A stretch of 64,000 nucleotides of DNA, taken from positions 22,445,001 through 22,509,000 of the forward strand of contig JAZHRO010000019.1 of NCBI GenBank assembly GCA_037157565.1, in the 5' to 3' direction. This document shows positions 24,230-36,026 of the stretch, piece after piece. Every line of letters starts with the position of its first letter. Position 1 is the first letter of the stretch. The notes under the pieces were generated by a model. The model did not search any database and had not been told where the DNA came from. It worked only from the letters and a program-made list of their open reading frames with translations. Both the position numbers and the translations under genes were made by a program. Origin of the DNA: Thalassia testudinum (taxonomy: Eukaryota; Streptophyta; Magnoliopsida; Alismatales; Hydrocharitaceae).

Positions 24230-25123
24230 GCACAGAGAAGATATCACAATAATAATTAGGCTTTTATCTACTTGATTTATTTTATTTAATCCTAATAGCT
24301 CTAAATTATTTGCTCTAATTGATCACTGCAACTGTATTAAATCAAAGGACTGATCGAATGTGGAGCTTGAGGCAGGAGTGGACTGAGTTCAACAATTGTT
24401 GTGTGCATCAGTCAAATCAAAGGACTTAATGTGGAGCTTGAGGCATGAGCAGACTGAGTTCAGCAACTGTTATGTGCATCAGTCATTTGGTTTTAGTTTA
24501 ACATAGATAATTTGATCTTTGGAACCATACAAGCTTTATCTGACAGTGAATGTTCTTTGATGACGAATGAATTCTCTTATGACAACTATTATCTCTTGAT
24601 AGTGAATGTTCTTATATTGTTGATCTTTTGCAATTCAAGAAAGTACTTGCAAATGTTGTTGGAATTTCATTGAACTCATTTGATGACCAGACCAATTGAA
24701 AAGCAATGAACTCCACTTGATGCTTCAACTGGCTAGATTCACTCAAGGTACCTAAAGAGAGTAAGTATATCATCTATTTGCCACTATAGGCCTTCTATTG
24801 GTCTACATCATGTAAGTATTATCTATGGATTGGTTACCTCATGGGCAGAATTCTGTGGAGACTTATCATGACTAGAAGTGCATTGTATCCATATCCCATG
24901 ATAAGTTGTTGATGTGCACTGCAAGAGAAGCTGTTAAAGCTTAGTGGAACCTTTGATTCCTTAAAAAGGTTACACAGGGAAAGTTATTATTTTAATTCAA
25001 GTTGATTATTTCAATGTGCAACTATTATTTTACTTGGAAAAAGTTGCTATGCAATTCTACACAGGCAATGATTTATTTATTAGTGGAATATATATATGAA
25101 GTATTATCTTTTGTTTTTGGTAG
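24230..25123. other. Non-coding stretch with a short tandem duplication
   Basis: AT-rich, no coding region supported. It contains a ~75-bp direct repeat (24342-24416 and 24417-24487, diverged), sharing the phrase TGGAGCTTGAGGCA. Confidence 0.5.
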
Positions 25124-25203
25124 CTAAGGAAATATTTGAGCTATGGAATGAATATGAGGAGAATTCCACACCTAAGGCAAAACTTGTCAAATATTTTGAC
25201 AAG
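25124..25203 (+). pseudogene. Isolated exon-like piece of an HD-domain (HDDC2/YfbR-like) protein
   Basis: An 80-nt open segment is framed by a pyrimidine-rich acceptor ending TAG at 25123 and a donor GTAACA at 25204. It encodes KEIFELWNEYEENSTPKAK and seven more residues, closely resembling the helix of plant HDDC2-type 5'-nucleotidase-like proteins that precedes the conserved VE(M/L)ILQALEYE segment. I could not find the neighbouring exons, including the one with the HD metal-binding motif. It is either one exon of a gene with huge introns or a captured/duplicated fragment; the latter is more likely given the surroundings. Confidence 0.5.
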
Positions 25204-25864
25204 GTAACATAAGTGTAAGCTATGCCATCTAATAATAATCCACCTTTTCTTGAATCTTGAGATAGTTTGACAATTTGTCTCCTATGTCAAAGGGGAGATT
25301 TTTCCTCTTCTATATGGTTGCCAATTCGTTATGTCATTTTTATTGTCATACTGAAAGTTCCTGTTCTGCAACACCTTTGGTATTAGGATTTCAGCCTAGT
25401 GCTAAATTGTAACACCCATGTTAATAGAAAAACCTTTGCTAAAATGCCATCTCTTTTGTTCTGTTTGCCTGTAGGCCCTATACAATTTATCTAAAAAAAA
25501 CATCTAGCTGTTAATCAGGCTACCACCTACAAATCCATTGATCACAAGAGTATGCCACCTACAAGTCCATCAATGATATATGCACTGCCACACTTGTTTG
25601 TTGCATCATTCACACTAGTTTTGCCCTTCTTTCCACTGCACCTTGGCTATCCATGTACAATATACTATTAGGTTTGAGTAGGTATGATTTCACGATTCCT
25701 TATTCATTTGTTTCATCCCTTAAATAAAGAATAAGAATGCAAAAAACCTTGCTGAAATATTGTCCAGTTTTAATGTAGCTGCTAAATCTTGAAATATGGT
25801 CCTAGTTCCTACATTTGAAAAACCTGTAGTGAGTCTTATCTGGATGCAACTCTCCTCTTTAAGA
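25204..25864. other. Unclassified non-coding stretch
   Basis: Intron-like AT-rich sequence after the exon-like piece. No ORF, repeat or RNA gene recognised. Confidence 0.4.
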
Positions 25865-25865
25865 G

Positions 25866-26470
25866 GTGAGTTTTCCCTTAAATGATGTTTCTACTACTAC
25901 TACTACTTGCTTATGTTACTGCTATTGTTGCTTGCCTATGATGTTGCTACTTTTAGGATTGGAAATCACTACCCAGTGGGTTACCACAACTAAAAATAGC
26001 TATAACTTGAGATGGGTAGAATTTATTGATATAGAGAAGAACAACATTAAAATAGGAGCATCAATGAAAAATGCAATCCACTTTAAGTAATATACATTAC
26101 AACATGATAGTCTCCCCACAAATTCTTCAACTCTTACTATGTAGAACAAGGACTGATTCATATCTTCCAATTTCATATGCATAAATTACCTCAATGTGGA
26201 AAAGCCTATTCCTAATCCAGTCGATAATTCCCTCTAGCTCGATCCCAGGACATCCTTACGTCGCACTAAAAAGTATCCGTAATTTAAAAAGGAAATGCAG
26301 GTGAAAATGTAATATATAATAAACCAAAGTATAGCATCTCCATTCAAACAGAACAAATGCCAATTCCACCTCTAACCAAAGAAAATCGACCCCAACAGCT
26401 TATCGACCTTAGGCAAGTAGCAACAGTAGTAGCATAGGCAAGCAGCAGCAGCGCCGTTTAAAGGCAAACT
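25866..26470. mobile_element. Fold-back (inverted-repeat) element, possibly a MITE or MULE derivative
   Basis: Plus-strand 25866-25945 (with CTACTACTACTAC and TTGCTTGCCTA) is an imperfect inverted copy of 26398-26470, ~75 bp arms. The ~450 bp between them codes for nothing recognisable. Terminal motifs and target duplication are unclear, so outer limits may extend to about 25830 and 26590. Confidence 0.4.
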
Positions 26471-26840
26471 CCTGATAAAACCTACCTTCTCATAGGGATA
26501 TGGGGTGGGTGAAACTCGCTTTTAAGAGAACCAAGTTTCGTGTAAAAACCCATCCACAAACTCGCCTCTTGTAGAGACGAGTTTCACACAGATACTTACG
26601 AATTTTTCTCTAATATGGTATTTAAGGAATATTTATCCCTAAATATAATCTTAGGAAATTTCTTTTTTGGACATAGTATGAGGATTCTTTGTTGCTCTGG
26701 TTTCAAAATCCATTAGTAGTAATAACACAAATTTGCTTTATTCTTGGGTTGCTGAAGTTTTATACTATGCTCAATAGGTTGTGCTTCATCCGACAACACC
26801 TTTGTCTGATCAGGAAAGGCAGACCCTGAAAAGCAGATGC

Positions 26841-29542
26841 TGTTGTTATGCTTTTGTCTGGTGTTAAGAAATATATGCATTGCAGTATAATTGACAAAAT
26901 CACATAAACATTTAAATTTGTAAACTCATATTCAAAAAGTGGAGTTTGAGGTCATTCACAGGGAGCAAATATGGAATTCATGCACTAATCTTCATTTAGA
27001 ATAAATGAGCACACAATAACAGATATGCAATGAATGAAACTTGTCAGGTTAGCATTCAAACATAGATCAATGTATCTCAAAAGATCATGGGATAAAAAGA
27101 AATAGAAAGACAAAACAATAGTGATTTAAATCACCAATTATTTATCTTAATTAAGCATATATCCCAAGCATTTATATCATTCAAATAAATCGATAATAAC
27201 TTCAATCAATCAACTTAGGTACTTAAAATGATCCAACAGTACTAGCAGAATCAAATCAGACGTCTTAACCTTCACATAGTAGAGCCTTACAAAAGGCAAA
27301 GCTCTCAAAGCCTTCTCTTCTTCTTCGAGCCTTTCAAAGACCAAGGCTTTCCTCTCACAAGCCTTCAAGCATAGCAAAAGAATAGGGCTTTTCTCTTCTC
27401 AGAGGCTAAGTATAGACCCTCCCTTTCTCAGCACGCACCCAAGGAAAAGGGTTACACAGCAAAACCCTCCCCCCTCCACTCTAACTGATCTCTCCTCTTT
27501 CTTCTCTCACAGGCCCAAGGGTAATCGGGCATGCACGTGGGTTATTAGATCCGGGTAGGGGACCAAGCTAATTGGGTGTGAGGGTGAGCGAGGTGTACAA
27601 GCGTAGGTGACCCGACCCCTGATGACTTGGGCGAAGAGGCCTATTCACTTTTTCCTTTTGTACCCCTTCACCCACCCTTGCACTTACAATGTGGGACTAA
27701 ACGCCCCCATCTTTTGCTTGCATGCAGCTGCAGGTGAGGCTTCCTCTAATTGGGGATGAAGACGTCCTAGCAGCAGTGATTGACAACCTGGGAATGAACC
27801 TGGGGATATTTCGCAGTGCCTGGAGGTGGTAGCAAAGAAGAACTCAGTTGGAGGACTACAGCTGGAATCGGAGAAGATGGTGATGGCGGCGAAGCAATGG
27901 TGAAACCTGAAAGTCATGAATACAGGTGCTAGGCCCCAATTAATAGGTCTAGGAGGACTGTCGGAGGACGACAAAGGTGGTGGCGATGTCCGTGTGGCGT
28001 GGGAGAGCGTGTGGTAGTCTGACGAAGTCAAGGAGGTGGTGTGGTTAAGGGTGAGTTTAGTGGGAATTTTGGATGGGTGGAACGTGAAATAGGAAGTGAG
28101 GTTTTGATGGTGGTGTGCTGGAAGAAGTTTTGGAGGTGTCACAGTGGCAAATGGCGATCTGTGGAGGGCGGATGGCCACGTTGGAGCATCGTCGGAGTGG
28201 AGGAAGATGACGGGTGTTGAGGGCATGTCGTCAGTTGAAATAGAAGAGGAAGGAGTTAGAGAGGTTTTAGAAGAGGGAGATGAAGGATTATACCTAGCTA
28301 GTGGACGAAGGGGATGAGGAGAGGGGCCAACTATGATTGGCCAGCCCCAAAGGGGACGAACTCTCCATTGAGGGAAGACGACGACGACGATAGGGAGGGA
28401 ACTCCTACTGTGGCTAGCAAGGAGCGGAGGAAGATGAGGATGATGGTGGACCACTTGATTTGTCTACCTAATGACTGGAGGAAGGAGGTCAAGAGTGCTC
28501 GCCGCAATCGCGGTCGGAGTTGGTCGAAGGAAGAAGGGAAGGAGGTTTTAGGGCCAAACTGGACTAAAGAGCAAGGTTTGAAACTCCATAAGCTTTTATA
28601 AAGTTCTAACCGAGCTCTAGACAGGAAAACAAACCCAAATTGGCTTGTGCTTGATGCATAAAACACCCACTAATTTATTGGGTTCTCTAGGGCAAACAGG
28701 TGTGATTTAGGATCCCAAATTGCCTTTAGAGGATTCCTCGCAATGTGAACACTAATCGCACCAAATTTGGTGGGATTTAGTGTTGATTTGAGTAGGATTT
28801 GAGGCGGTCAAAAGCTTCTTGGAGGTCAGTTGACCTCCAATGGTGACAAGGACTTTCTTGGAAAGAAGATAAAGAAGTTAGGGACTCAATTGCAATGATT
28901 TTTGAAAGTTAGGGGCTTGTCTGAAAGAAATAGAGTTTAAATGGACTGAAATGCAAACTAGGTGAAGTTGGACTCTGATTGGGACTAAATTTTGCTACAA
29001 GCCTAATTTGGCTTTAAGGAATCTGATGGCGAGGTCATATTTTAGCTTTGACCAAGTTTGACTAAGCAATTTGCACAGAAACCCAAATTAGGGCATAACT
29101 CTGTCTGTGACTCTATTTAAGGTCAAAATAGGTTCAAATGGTCAAATCAAGGATACCAAACCTCAAGAAATATTTTACTATGAATTTTAGGAGATTTAGA
29201 TGAATTTTATCCTGATCAGAACCTCTTTAATTTCAGCAGGTCTAAAATTATGATTCTAGGTGTTATATTGGTTCTCGAAATGCGTGAAGCCCCGTTCCTG
29301 TCTGCATGGACCACTTATTATCCTTTAATGCTCATTTGACCTTCATTTTACCCCTGAAAAACCCCTTGGTTATTCTATGTTCATGATATGCTGTTAAAAT
29401 TACATAATTAACCCTAGTTTCCTATTCTCTTCTCAAAATAGAATGAAGTGGAGTTATAACCCTCAGATGGTTATGTAGGAGCATTTGTCACTTGGTTATG
29501 ACTAATTAAAGCTAGTTATGGCTTATGATGGTGTTACCATTA
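26841..29542 (-). mobile_element. S2: solo LTR (2702 bp) with perfect TSD GATGC
   Basis: Starts TGTTGTTATG at 26841 and ends CCATTA at 29542 (decayed CA), flanked by GATGC at 26836-26840 and 29543-29547. It aligns along its length with the E1/E2 LTR family: decayed hairpin A near 27690-27712, pyrimidine tract near 27310, TATA ttttata (minus) at 28594-28600, terminal palindrome 29526-29542. The 256-codon minus-strand open frame at 27684-28454 lies in its transcribed part but has no recognisable homology. Confidence 0.93.
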
Positions 29543-29547
29543 GATGC

Positions 29548-29713
29548 GTTAGGGCTTTGAAGAGGATATTCATTCTATGTGATTTAATGATGTAGAGTTG
29601 AATGCTTTTCAGGTTCTTTTTTCCCCTCACTATTGCTACAAGTTATTGCTGATGTGCCTGTTCTTAGAGGTGGTTTCATTTGCCTCATTGTTCCTGATAT
29701 GTAGACTAGGTGC
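29548..29713 (+). repeat. Tandem repeat unit 1 (~191-bp family)
   Basis: Matches the units at 50662-50852 and 50853-51044, including TTGAATG, CCCCTCACTA and TTATTGCTGATGTGC phrases. Solo LTR S2 interrupts its left edge and S3 separates it from unit 2. Confidence 0.8.
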
Positions 29714-32024
29714 TTCAATGCTAACGGGCTATTAAGGAGTTTTAAGTTGTTTCGTTGTAGCAAAGCCTCAATCGCTCAAAAATAATTAAATTTATAACTC
29801 AAATTCTCAAAGGAGTCTGAGGTCAAACATAGGGAGCAAGTAATGGAATTCACAACATTAATCTTTATTTAAAATCAATGAGCACAATAAATTGATCACA
29901 AAATAGATATGCAATGAATGAAATACTCAGAAATATATTCAATAAGAACCAATGTATGATGAAGCAAAAAGGAAAGAGTAAAAACAATGGTGATTTGAAT
30001 CACCACTTATTCTCCTAATTAAGCATGCATTCAATTACTCAATAAGAATTCAATCTTAACTTAGGTTCTTAAATTATTCAATAGTGGCCAATACCAGATC
30101 AAATGTCTTAAGTATCAAGAGAACATAGTGCCTCATAGAAGGCACAAGGCTTTTCTCCTCTAAGCCTTCTACTTCTCAAAGCTTCCTTCTTTTCTTCTTC
30201 TTCGCAAGCCTTCTCTTTCTTTCTTCTCAGAGCTTCCCTTCTTTCTCAAGCACGACCCTTCTTCTCAGAGGTTTCTCCTTCTTCAGAGCACAAGAGAGCC
30301 AACTTCTCATCGGATAAGTGTCGCACAGGGCCAAGGTCAAGCCCTCAAAGTGCAAAACCCTCCCCCGCTCTCTCAAAAATCCCTCTCTTCTCTCTCAACC
30401 CATAGCTATTCGGACCCAATTATGGGTAAACGGGTAACCAGATCTGACCAAGGTCACCAGGTCTGGGTGATGACCGAGGAGTGCATGAGCGGTGAGTGTG
30501 GGACCTCACCCCGTGTTCTTGAGGCAACATAGCTGAAGCGCAAATTCCTAATATGTGCTAAAGATGCTTCTTCACTTCACAAGGTGGGACTATCTTTGTC
30601 CCCCTCCTTTGCATAGTAGCAGCAGGATGTAGTGTTGATTGGGTGCACTGCAGTGGCCAAGTCTTCGATTGAAGAACTTGGGAAGGATCTTAGGAATGTT
30701 ACGCATGGTCTAGAAGTGGACTTGAGGGCAATTGTGGTTGGAGAGAGGCAAACGTCGTTGGAGATGATGAAGGTGATAGTGGAGAGTGGCGACTACTTGA
30801 AACACGAGATACGGTCTCTCAGCTATGTTAAACCATCTCAGGAGAATCTCCAAGTGATGGCCAAGGTAGTTGTGGTGTTTGTGTGGCGTGGGTGTGTGTG
30901 TAGAGGCCAGGCGAGGTCAAGAAGGTGGTGCGAAGGAGGTCATGTATGGTGGGGTGTTCGAGCGGGTGAATCAAGGAGTTAGGTGAGGGGTTTTGTGCGG
31001 TGAGGTAAGATGAAGCTTTTGGAGGTGGAGTGGCAGCATTTGGTGGTGTGTGGTATCGGGGAGGCATCGTCGGAGCAGGGGAAGATGGAGAGGGAGAAGC
31101 ATGGTCATCAGTCAAAATTAGAGTTTAAGGGGTTGGTTCTAAACTAGAGGAAGAGAGGGAGAGAGAGAGACCAACTTTACTGGTTGAAAGGGGCAGGGGG
31201 CGTCGGCTTTGATTGGCTGACATCGTGGAAGAGAATGCCTCCAGTGAGATGGCGGCGAGGAAAGAGAGAGTCGGAGAGCTTCTCATTGGTATTGCAGGGA
31301 GTGGACAAAGGAGAGGAAGAATTTAGCCCTCCCAATTTGATGGTTGGGAGGCCGTAGGAGGAAAGGGGATAGAGCTCGCCAGTGCTGGTTGGAGGAGGCT
31401 GGAGGGAGAGATTTTGGCGAAGAAGTGCGGCCAAACCAAGCTAGTTTGGAGCAATTGTGCACGAGGAGGTTTTATACAGCTTCACGGCAAGCTCTAGAAC
31501 AGGAAAGAGGGATTCCAAAACTTGGGATTTGTTAAGACCCGTGCTGTTTGAGCCTTTTAAGATGCTTGAACTTTTGCTTAGACATCTAGAAATAAAAAAT
31601 TTTGAGTACAAGCTCGCGTCTGCACGTAGGCTACGCATAGACAATACTCTCATTTTCCTTCCTCTTCTCTCTCTCTTTTTCCCCCCTCCAGCAAACCCTA
31701 ACCCTCACTCTTATAAAACCCCCTTCCTCCTCTCTCATTCACACCACTCCAGCTGCTTCTGCCCTTCCGCTTCACCCCAGCGCGAGCGAGAGAGCGCGAG
31801 AAAGGTGACGAGGAGGAGCGGCGTGAGGAGAGGAGGAGGAGAGCGAGCTTGCGAGCTCATGTGGGAGCTCACCAGAGAGCACATGGCCGAAGCGGCACGT
31901 GCGTGAAGAGGAGTGCATCAGGGGAGTCCTCCCCGATGCTGCTGCAACCGGAGCTGCAGGCGAGGGGGCGAGGCACGGCCACACGTGGCGTGAGCGAGCA
32001 GGTTCTGGTTCTGGGTTATTCCCA

Positions 32025-32430
32025 GAATCAAACGTCTGGAGTGACGTCCAGACGACAGAGCGGAAGTTTGGAGGCGGTTCCAAACGTCTGAGGAGAGATC
32101 TTCGCGAAGGTACGTTCCTTTGTGGATACATCCATGTAGGCTGCTCCGTAGCTACTCTTTGCATGGCCTTTTTGAGGAGATTTGGTGGTTGCATGTAGGA
32201 TTTGCTTCGAGAAGGTGCAAGACACACCCTCCCAAGCCTTTCAGACGTCTGGGAAGCTTACCAGACAGCTGGAAGCACTTCCAGACATCCGGAGAGGTGG
32301 TCGGACGTTTGAAGTTGGGTCCAGATGGTCCAAAAGAGTTCCTGGACGTCTGGGGACGACGCAGAACTTGAGGTACATTTCTGGACACTTTTAAGATGTC
32401 TGGAAGTTGTTCCAGACGTCTGATTTGAGA
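32025..32430 (+). promoter_or_regulatory. Cluster of CCAGACGTCTGG-like motifs in E4 LTR
   Basis: About ten copies of CAGACGTCTG and one- or two-base variants occur within 400 bp, downstream of the TATA box; the 3' LTR repeats this at 47530-47930. The core GACGTC is the bZIP C-box, but as short palindromes in RNA they could also act as hairpins. Function is inferred. Confidence 0.5.
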
Positions 32431-33565
32431 CAGTAACCTTGCTTTTGAACCGTTTAGGGTCTATTTGAGCTCTGTTTTACGCAAATGAGATACCGATGTT
32501 TTCTTTGCGAGTTCCTCTACTTGTTAGAAGGCTTTCTATATTGTTCTGAATGTTCCATTGTGATTGTTCCTTATTATAGGACTTCGTTACATTGCAGGTT
32601 CAGGGCTTGCTGAGGCACATGAGCCTGCCGTTTAAGCCCCCAATACTCCTGGGTTGACTGGTAGAGTGGCTTCCCCTAATTTAATTATAAGCCTGAATGC
32701 ATGTGTGGAATGAATGATTAGAACCTAGGATATGGCATGAATCCTTGGACGAGAAATACTTGAAATGTCTGTATTGGATGATTGAATTGTAGTCTTAAAT
32801 GAGTAGATAGAAATATTAACAACTGCCTGTAAATGAACAAAAGCTGCCTGTGAAATATGAAATACTTGTGCTAGTTAACTATTACATGTGACTTTCCTGT
32901 TGTATACGTTAAATGACATAATACGAGCTGCATGTGTATAAATTGAGAATGGTAATGTGAATGACAGAAATACAAGCTGCCTATGTATAACCTGAGTATG
33001 GAAATGTGAACGATAGCAATACAAGCTGCATGTGTATAACCTGAGAATGGAAATATAAATGATGAAACCTGGTATGGAATGGCATGAGGAATATGAGCAT
33101 GAACCCTACGGAGGAATGATGTAAACACATTTACACTACTTAAGATGTCTATTTATGCATGTTCTTAAGCATAGGATTGCATTGCATGCTATAAATATTG
33201 CACAACATGCATCATCTTGTATTTAGATTAGTTTGAATAAAATGGAGGTTAATTATCTCCTTTTATGTGATTGGACAGGGCAAACTTTTTATCAGGGCCT
33301 CGGATCGAAGATCCAACCATACAGATGTGATCAGGGCGACGATTGGAGTTCAACGACTCCAAGATCGCCCTAATCAGGCATCTGTAGGATCAGATAGTGA
33401 CCGGGGAACCCTAGAAGATCAAGGGCCAAGATGGTGTAAATCCGCACTTCAAATGACAAATCCAACCATACGGATGGATTCAGATCGACAGTCGCAGCCT
33501 AACGACGCAAAAATTGAGTCAATCCGACACTCGTGGTACCATCTACATCATCCAGAAGATGACGG

Positions 33566-33595
33566 CCAAGATGGCACCACGTGGCACCATCTTGG
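33566..33595. promoter_or_regulatory. G-box-centred inverted repeat in E5 U3
   Basis: Arms CCAAGATGG/CCATCTTGG around CACGTG. The 3' LTR copy (39516-39537) is a perfect 22-bp palindrome on the same centre. E7 has CACATG at the equivalent place. Confidence 0.6.
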
Positions 33596-33711
33596 TCTCC
33601 CAAATGCCCGTACACACCCGCTGAAGCTTCTTCATCCGCCCCTCTCCGTCGGTGGATCAAGATCCAACGGCTGTGGATGCAGCACGTTGAAATCGTCTGC
33701 ACGACCATTTG

Positions 33712-33778
33712 GGCGAGGCAGCGCAGTGGTCCAGCGCCTTATCGCGAGGCGTTGGTGTGCGTTCGAGCCTCACCACGC
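33712..33778 (+). other. tRNA-like domain in E5 U3
   Basis: A-box-like AGCGCAGTGGT, a possible anticodon arm CGCCT-TATCGCG-AGGCG, and B-box-like GTTCGAGCC with a near-complete T stem (GTGCG/CTCAC) are spaced as in a tRNA. No acceptor stem pairs and position 33 is not T, so it is not a functional tRNA gene. A decayed copy lies in the 3' LTR (39664-39720), and E7 has a related domain at 58209-58275. Confidence 0.5.
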
Positions 33779-34791
33779 AAAATCTAGAGCAGGGGGATCA
33801 CCATTTATCGACCGTCAGATTGCAATCCAATGGTCGCGCGCACCCGATAGCGTCCACGTGCTATTGCACGCGCTGCGTAACGCGACATCGCACACGTTGG
33901 GGCAGGCACGCAGTGAGGCGGGCGAAGGCGTGACATGTGGCGAGTGTTAGGCACGAGCAGACGAGCGGGCGTGCGCGGGCAGTGCCCACTACGCCCACGT
34001 TGGGGCTTTTGCGACGATTTTATCCGTCACTGAAAACCCCTTATTTAATGTTTTAAAGATGTAATGACCAATTTGCCCCCACTCCTTGCAACTATAAAAG
34101 GAGACCCCCTCCACACGAAATTCTCATCCCTTCCTTCTCTTCTCTACCTCTCCAAAGCTCAAGAGAAGCTTGTCCCACACCCGGGATGCTTCTCGTGAGA
34201 TAAAGTCCAAATTTTTGTCCCCCTTCGGAAGTGGATCCTGCGACGACAATGACGTGCTGCCCCATTCCCGTTCTTCTGCTTTGTCCTCGTTCGTCCTCCT
34301 TCATCCAAGCGTCGTCCCGTCCGGCTCGTCCTCCAAGCGACCATTGAGGAGGATATCTCTTTCCCTATTCTTTTTACTGCTTTCTAGAATAGATTTACTG
34401 CTTTCTAGAGTATTTTGGTTCATCCTCCAAGCGACCGTCGAGGAGGATATTTCTCTCTCCATTCTTTTAATGCTTTCTAGAGTAAATTTACTAGTTTCTA
34501 GTGTAATTGTTTTCTGCTTTCTAGTTGTAATAGTGAAACAATCTCCTTAATGATGAATTCCCTGTTTATTTTACATCTCGTTTTGATTTTTGTTTGTAAT
34601 ATTCTCTCTCTTACTCTCTCTGTCTTCTATTTATTGTAAATAGTTAGCTAGCTTTAATTAATTGAATTACTTCGTGACAAATAAAAATAAATGCGTAGTT
34701 TTTAAATCAAACGTCCGCCTCCCTGTGTTCAACCCGGAATTTTCATTTCGGTATAAATTTTATTTGTTGAACACGAGTTCTTCGCTTTCAA

Positions 34792-34802
34792 ACTACAACG
34801 AC
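34792..34802 (+). promoter_or_regulatory. Candidate primer-activation signal in E5 U5
   Basis: ACTACAACGAC is the exact complement of the first 11 bases of the recalled plant tRNA-Asp. It lies 52 bases before the primer site. In the 3' LTR one CpG has decayed (ACTACAATGAC). Confidence 0.55.
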
Positions 34803-34854
34803 AGGTTTTTCAAAATTGAACACTCTAGCGTAGCAATTCGTACGTTCAACATTT

Positions 34855-34872
34855 TGGTACCGTTGCCGGGGA
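34855..34872 (+). promoter_or_regulatory. E5 primer-binding site for tRNA-Asp
   Basis: TGGTACCGTTGCCGGGGA directly after the LTR end, one mismatch to the recalled tRNA-Asp complement. Confidence 0.9.
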
Positions 34873-36026
34873 GGGGATGCTCTTTGATTTCTCATCGCGT
34901 TTTCTAACTTACAAATCATTTACCTCACTTCTTTCCTTTCTTGTTGTGATTACAGGTACTCTTTCGAGAAGAGCAAACGCGGTAGATTGGAGTAAAGGGC
35001 TGTGAAAGGTTTTGTAAGTTATCCCCCACCACCCACCCATTAGATTTCATTTCACTACATAATAACACAAACATCAATCAACCTAGGTGTTTTTATAAAC
35101 TCTAAGGTTAGATTGTTTGTTGTTTGACATCCATACTCACCCCAACCCCCACATTAAAAGAAAAATAGAAAATCTCATAGAGGTACACAACCTCATCTGA
35201 TTTTCAAACTCAATCGGTGAACTGATCTCTGGAGCCGGTACACACATTCAAACACATAATTGAGTAGAAATCAGATTAGGTGATCCCTTATGTGCCTAAT
35301 TAAGTGGTGCAACAAGCCAATTGTTTGAGTTGATTAGGCCACACCACTTCAATTAAAATCAACTCATTAAGTAGCTACCACTTAGGTTCAACTATTAGGG
35401 ATTTACCAGGCACTCCACATTATTTTTAAGCTTCAAAGGAAAACATCTTTACCTGTGCTTTCAAAAACCTGGTGTGCCAACAAAACTTGTTTGAAAATAC
35501 CTAAAGTTGAATCCTAGAAGCTACTAAGCAAGATTTGAACCTTAAAATTTACCGCATCAAAAATAATCCTGCTTGAAAACCACTGGTTGTGCACGCACAA
35601 CAAATCAATCAATCATTAAGGGCACAACCCATTTAAAGGGCCCATCACATTCCAAAGCACATTCAAACCTAGCCCTAAATAAAATAGAGTAGACATGGCC
35701 TTAAGGATTCGACTCGCTCTTCAGAGCCCAGAACGAGATTATTTTCGATTAGTATGTTTCTACTGTTCAATCTGATGTCTAGCTAGGGGAGCAGAATCAA
35801 ACGATCGTGGCTGCAGGGTACACTAGGAACCGGAGGCGCAAGCCGAAGGAAGAACCTTCTCCCCAGTCCCTCCTTCTAACTAGTTGGATTGAACAGACAG
35901 AAGTAGATCAAATCATTCCTTTATCTCAAGACAGGTTTTGGGAGTCTGTAGGTCTGTAGGTTAACCCAATTAAGGACAGGTTTTGATTGTTTGTATTGCA
36001 CGACACCTTTCTTCCTCCCATTTCTC
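34873..36026 (+). other. E5 leader
   Basis: About 1.15 kb of AT-rich leader, no supported coding region. The ORF frame is open a little upstream of its first ATG at 36027. Confidence 0.6.

Larger units (their letters stand above)
33117..34851 (+). repeat. E5 5' LTR
   Basis: 1735 bp, TGATGTAAAC to GTTCAACA. U3 holds a start palindrome (TGTAAA-CACA-TTTACA at 33120-33135), a long hairpin (33321-33385), a G-box palindrome (33566-33595) and a tRNA-like domain (33712-33778). TATAAAAG at 34093-34100. The 227-codon open frame 33267-33950 lies in U3 and is broken in the 3' LTR, so I do not call it a gene. Confidence 0.93.

Noticed and set aside
27684..28454. 256-codon minus-strand frame in S2
   Set aside because: Sense strand and downstream of TATA, so worth a thought, but S/P/H-rich, no domain, and related LTRs do not keep the frame.
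33712..33778. True tRNA gene
   Set aside because: A and B boxes are present, but there is no acceptor stem and the anticodon loop is wrong; called tRNA-like only.
33267..33950. 227-codon open frame in the E5 LTR
   Set aside because: Lies in U3 upstream of the TATA box and is interrupted in the 3' LTR copy.
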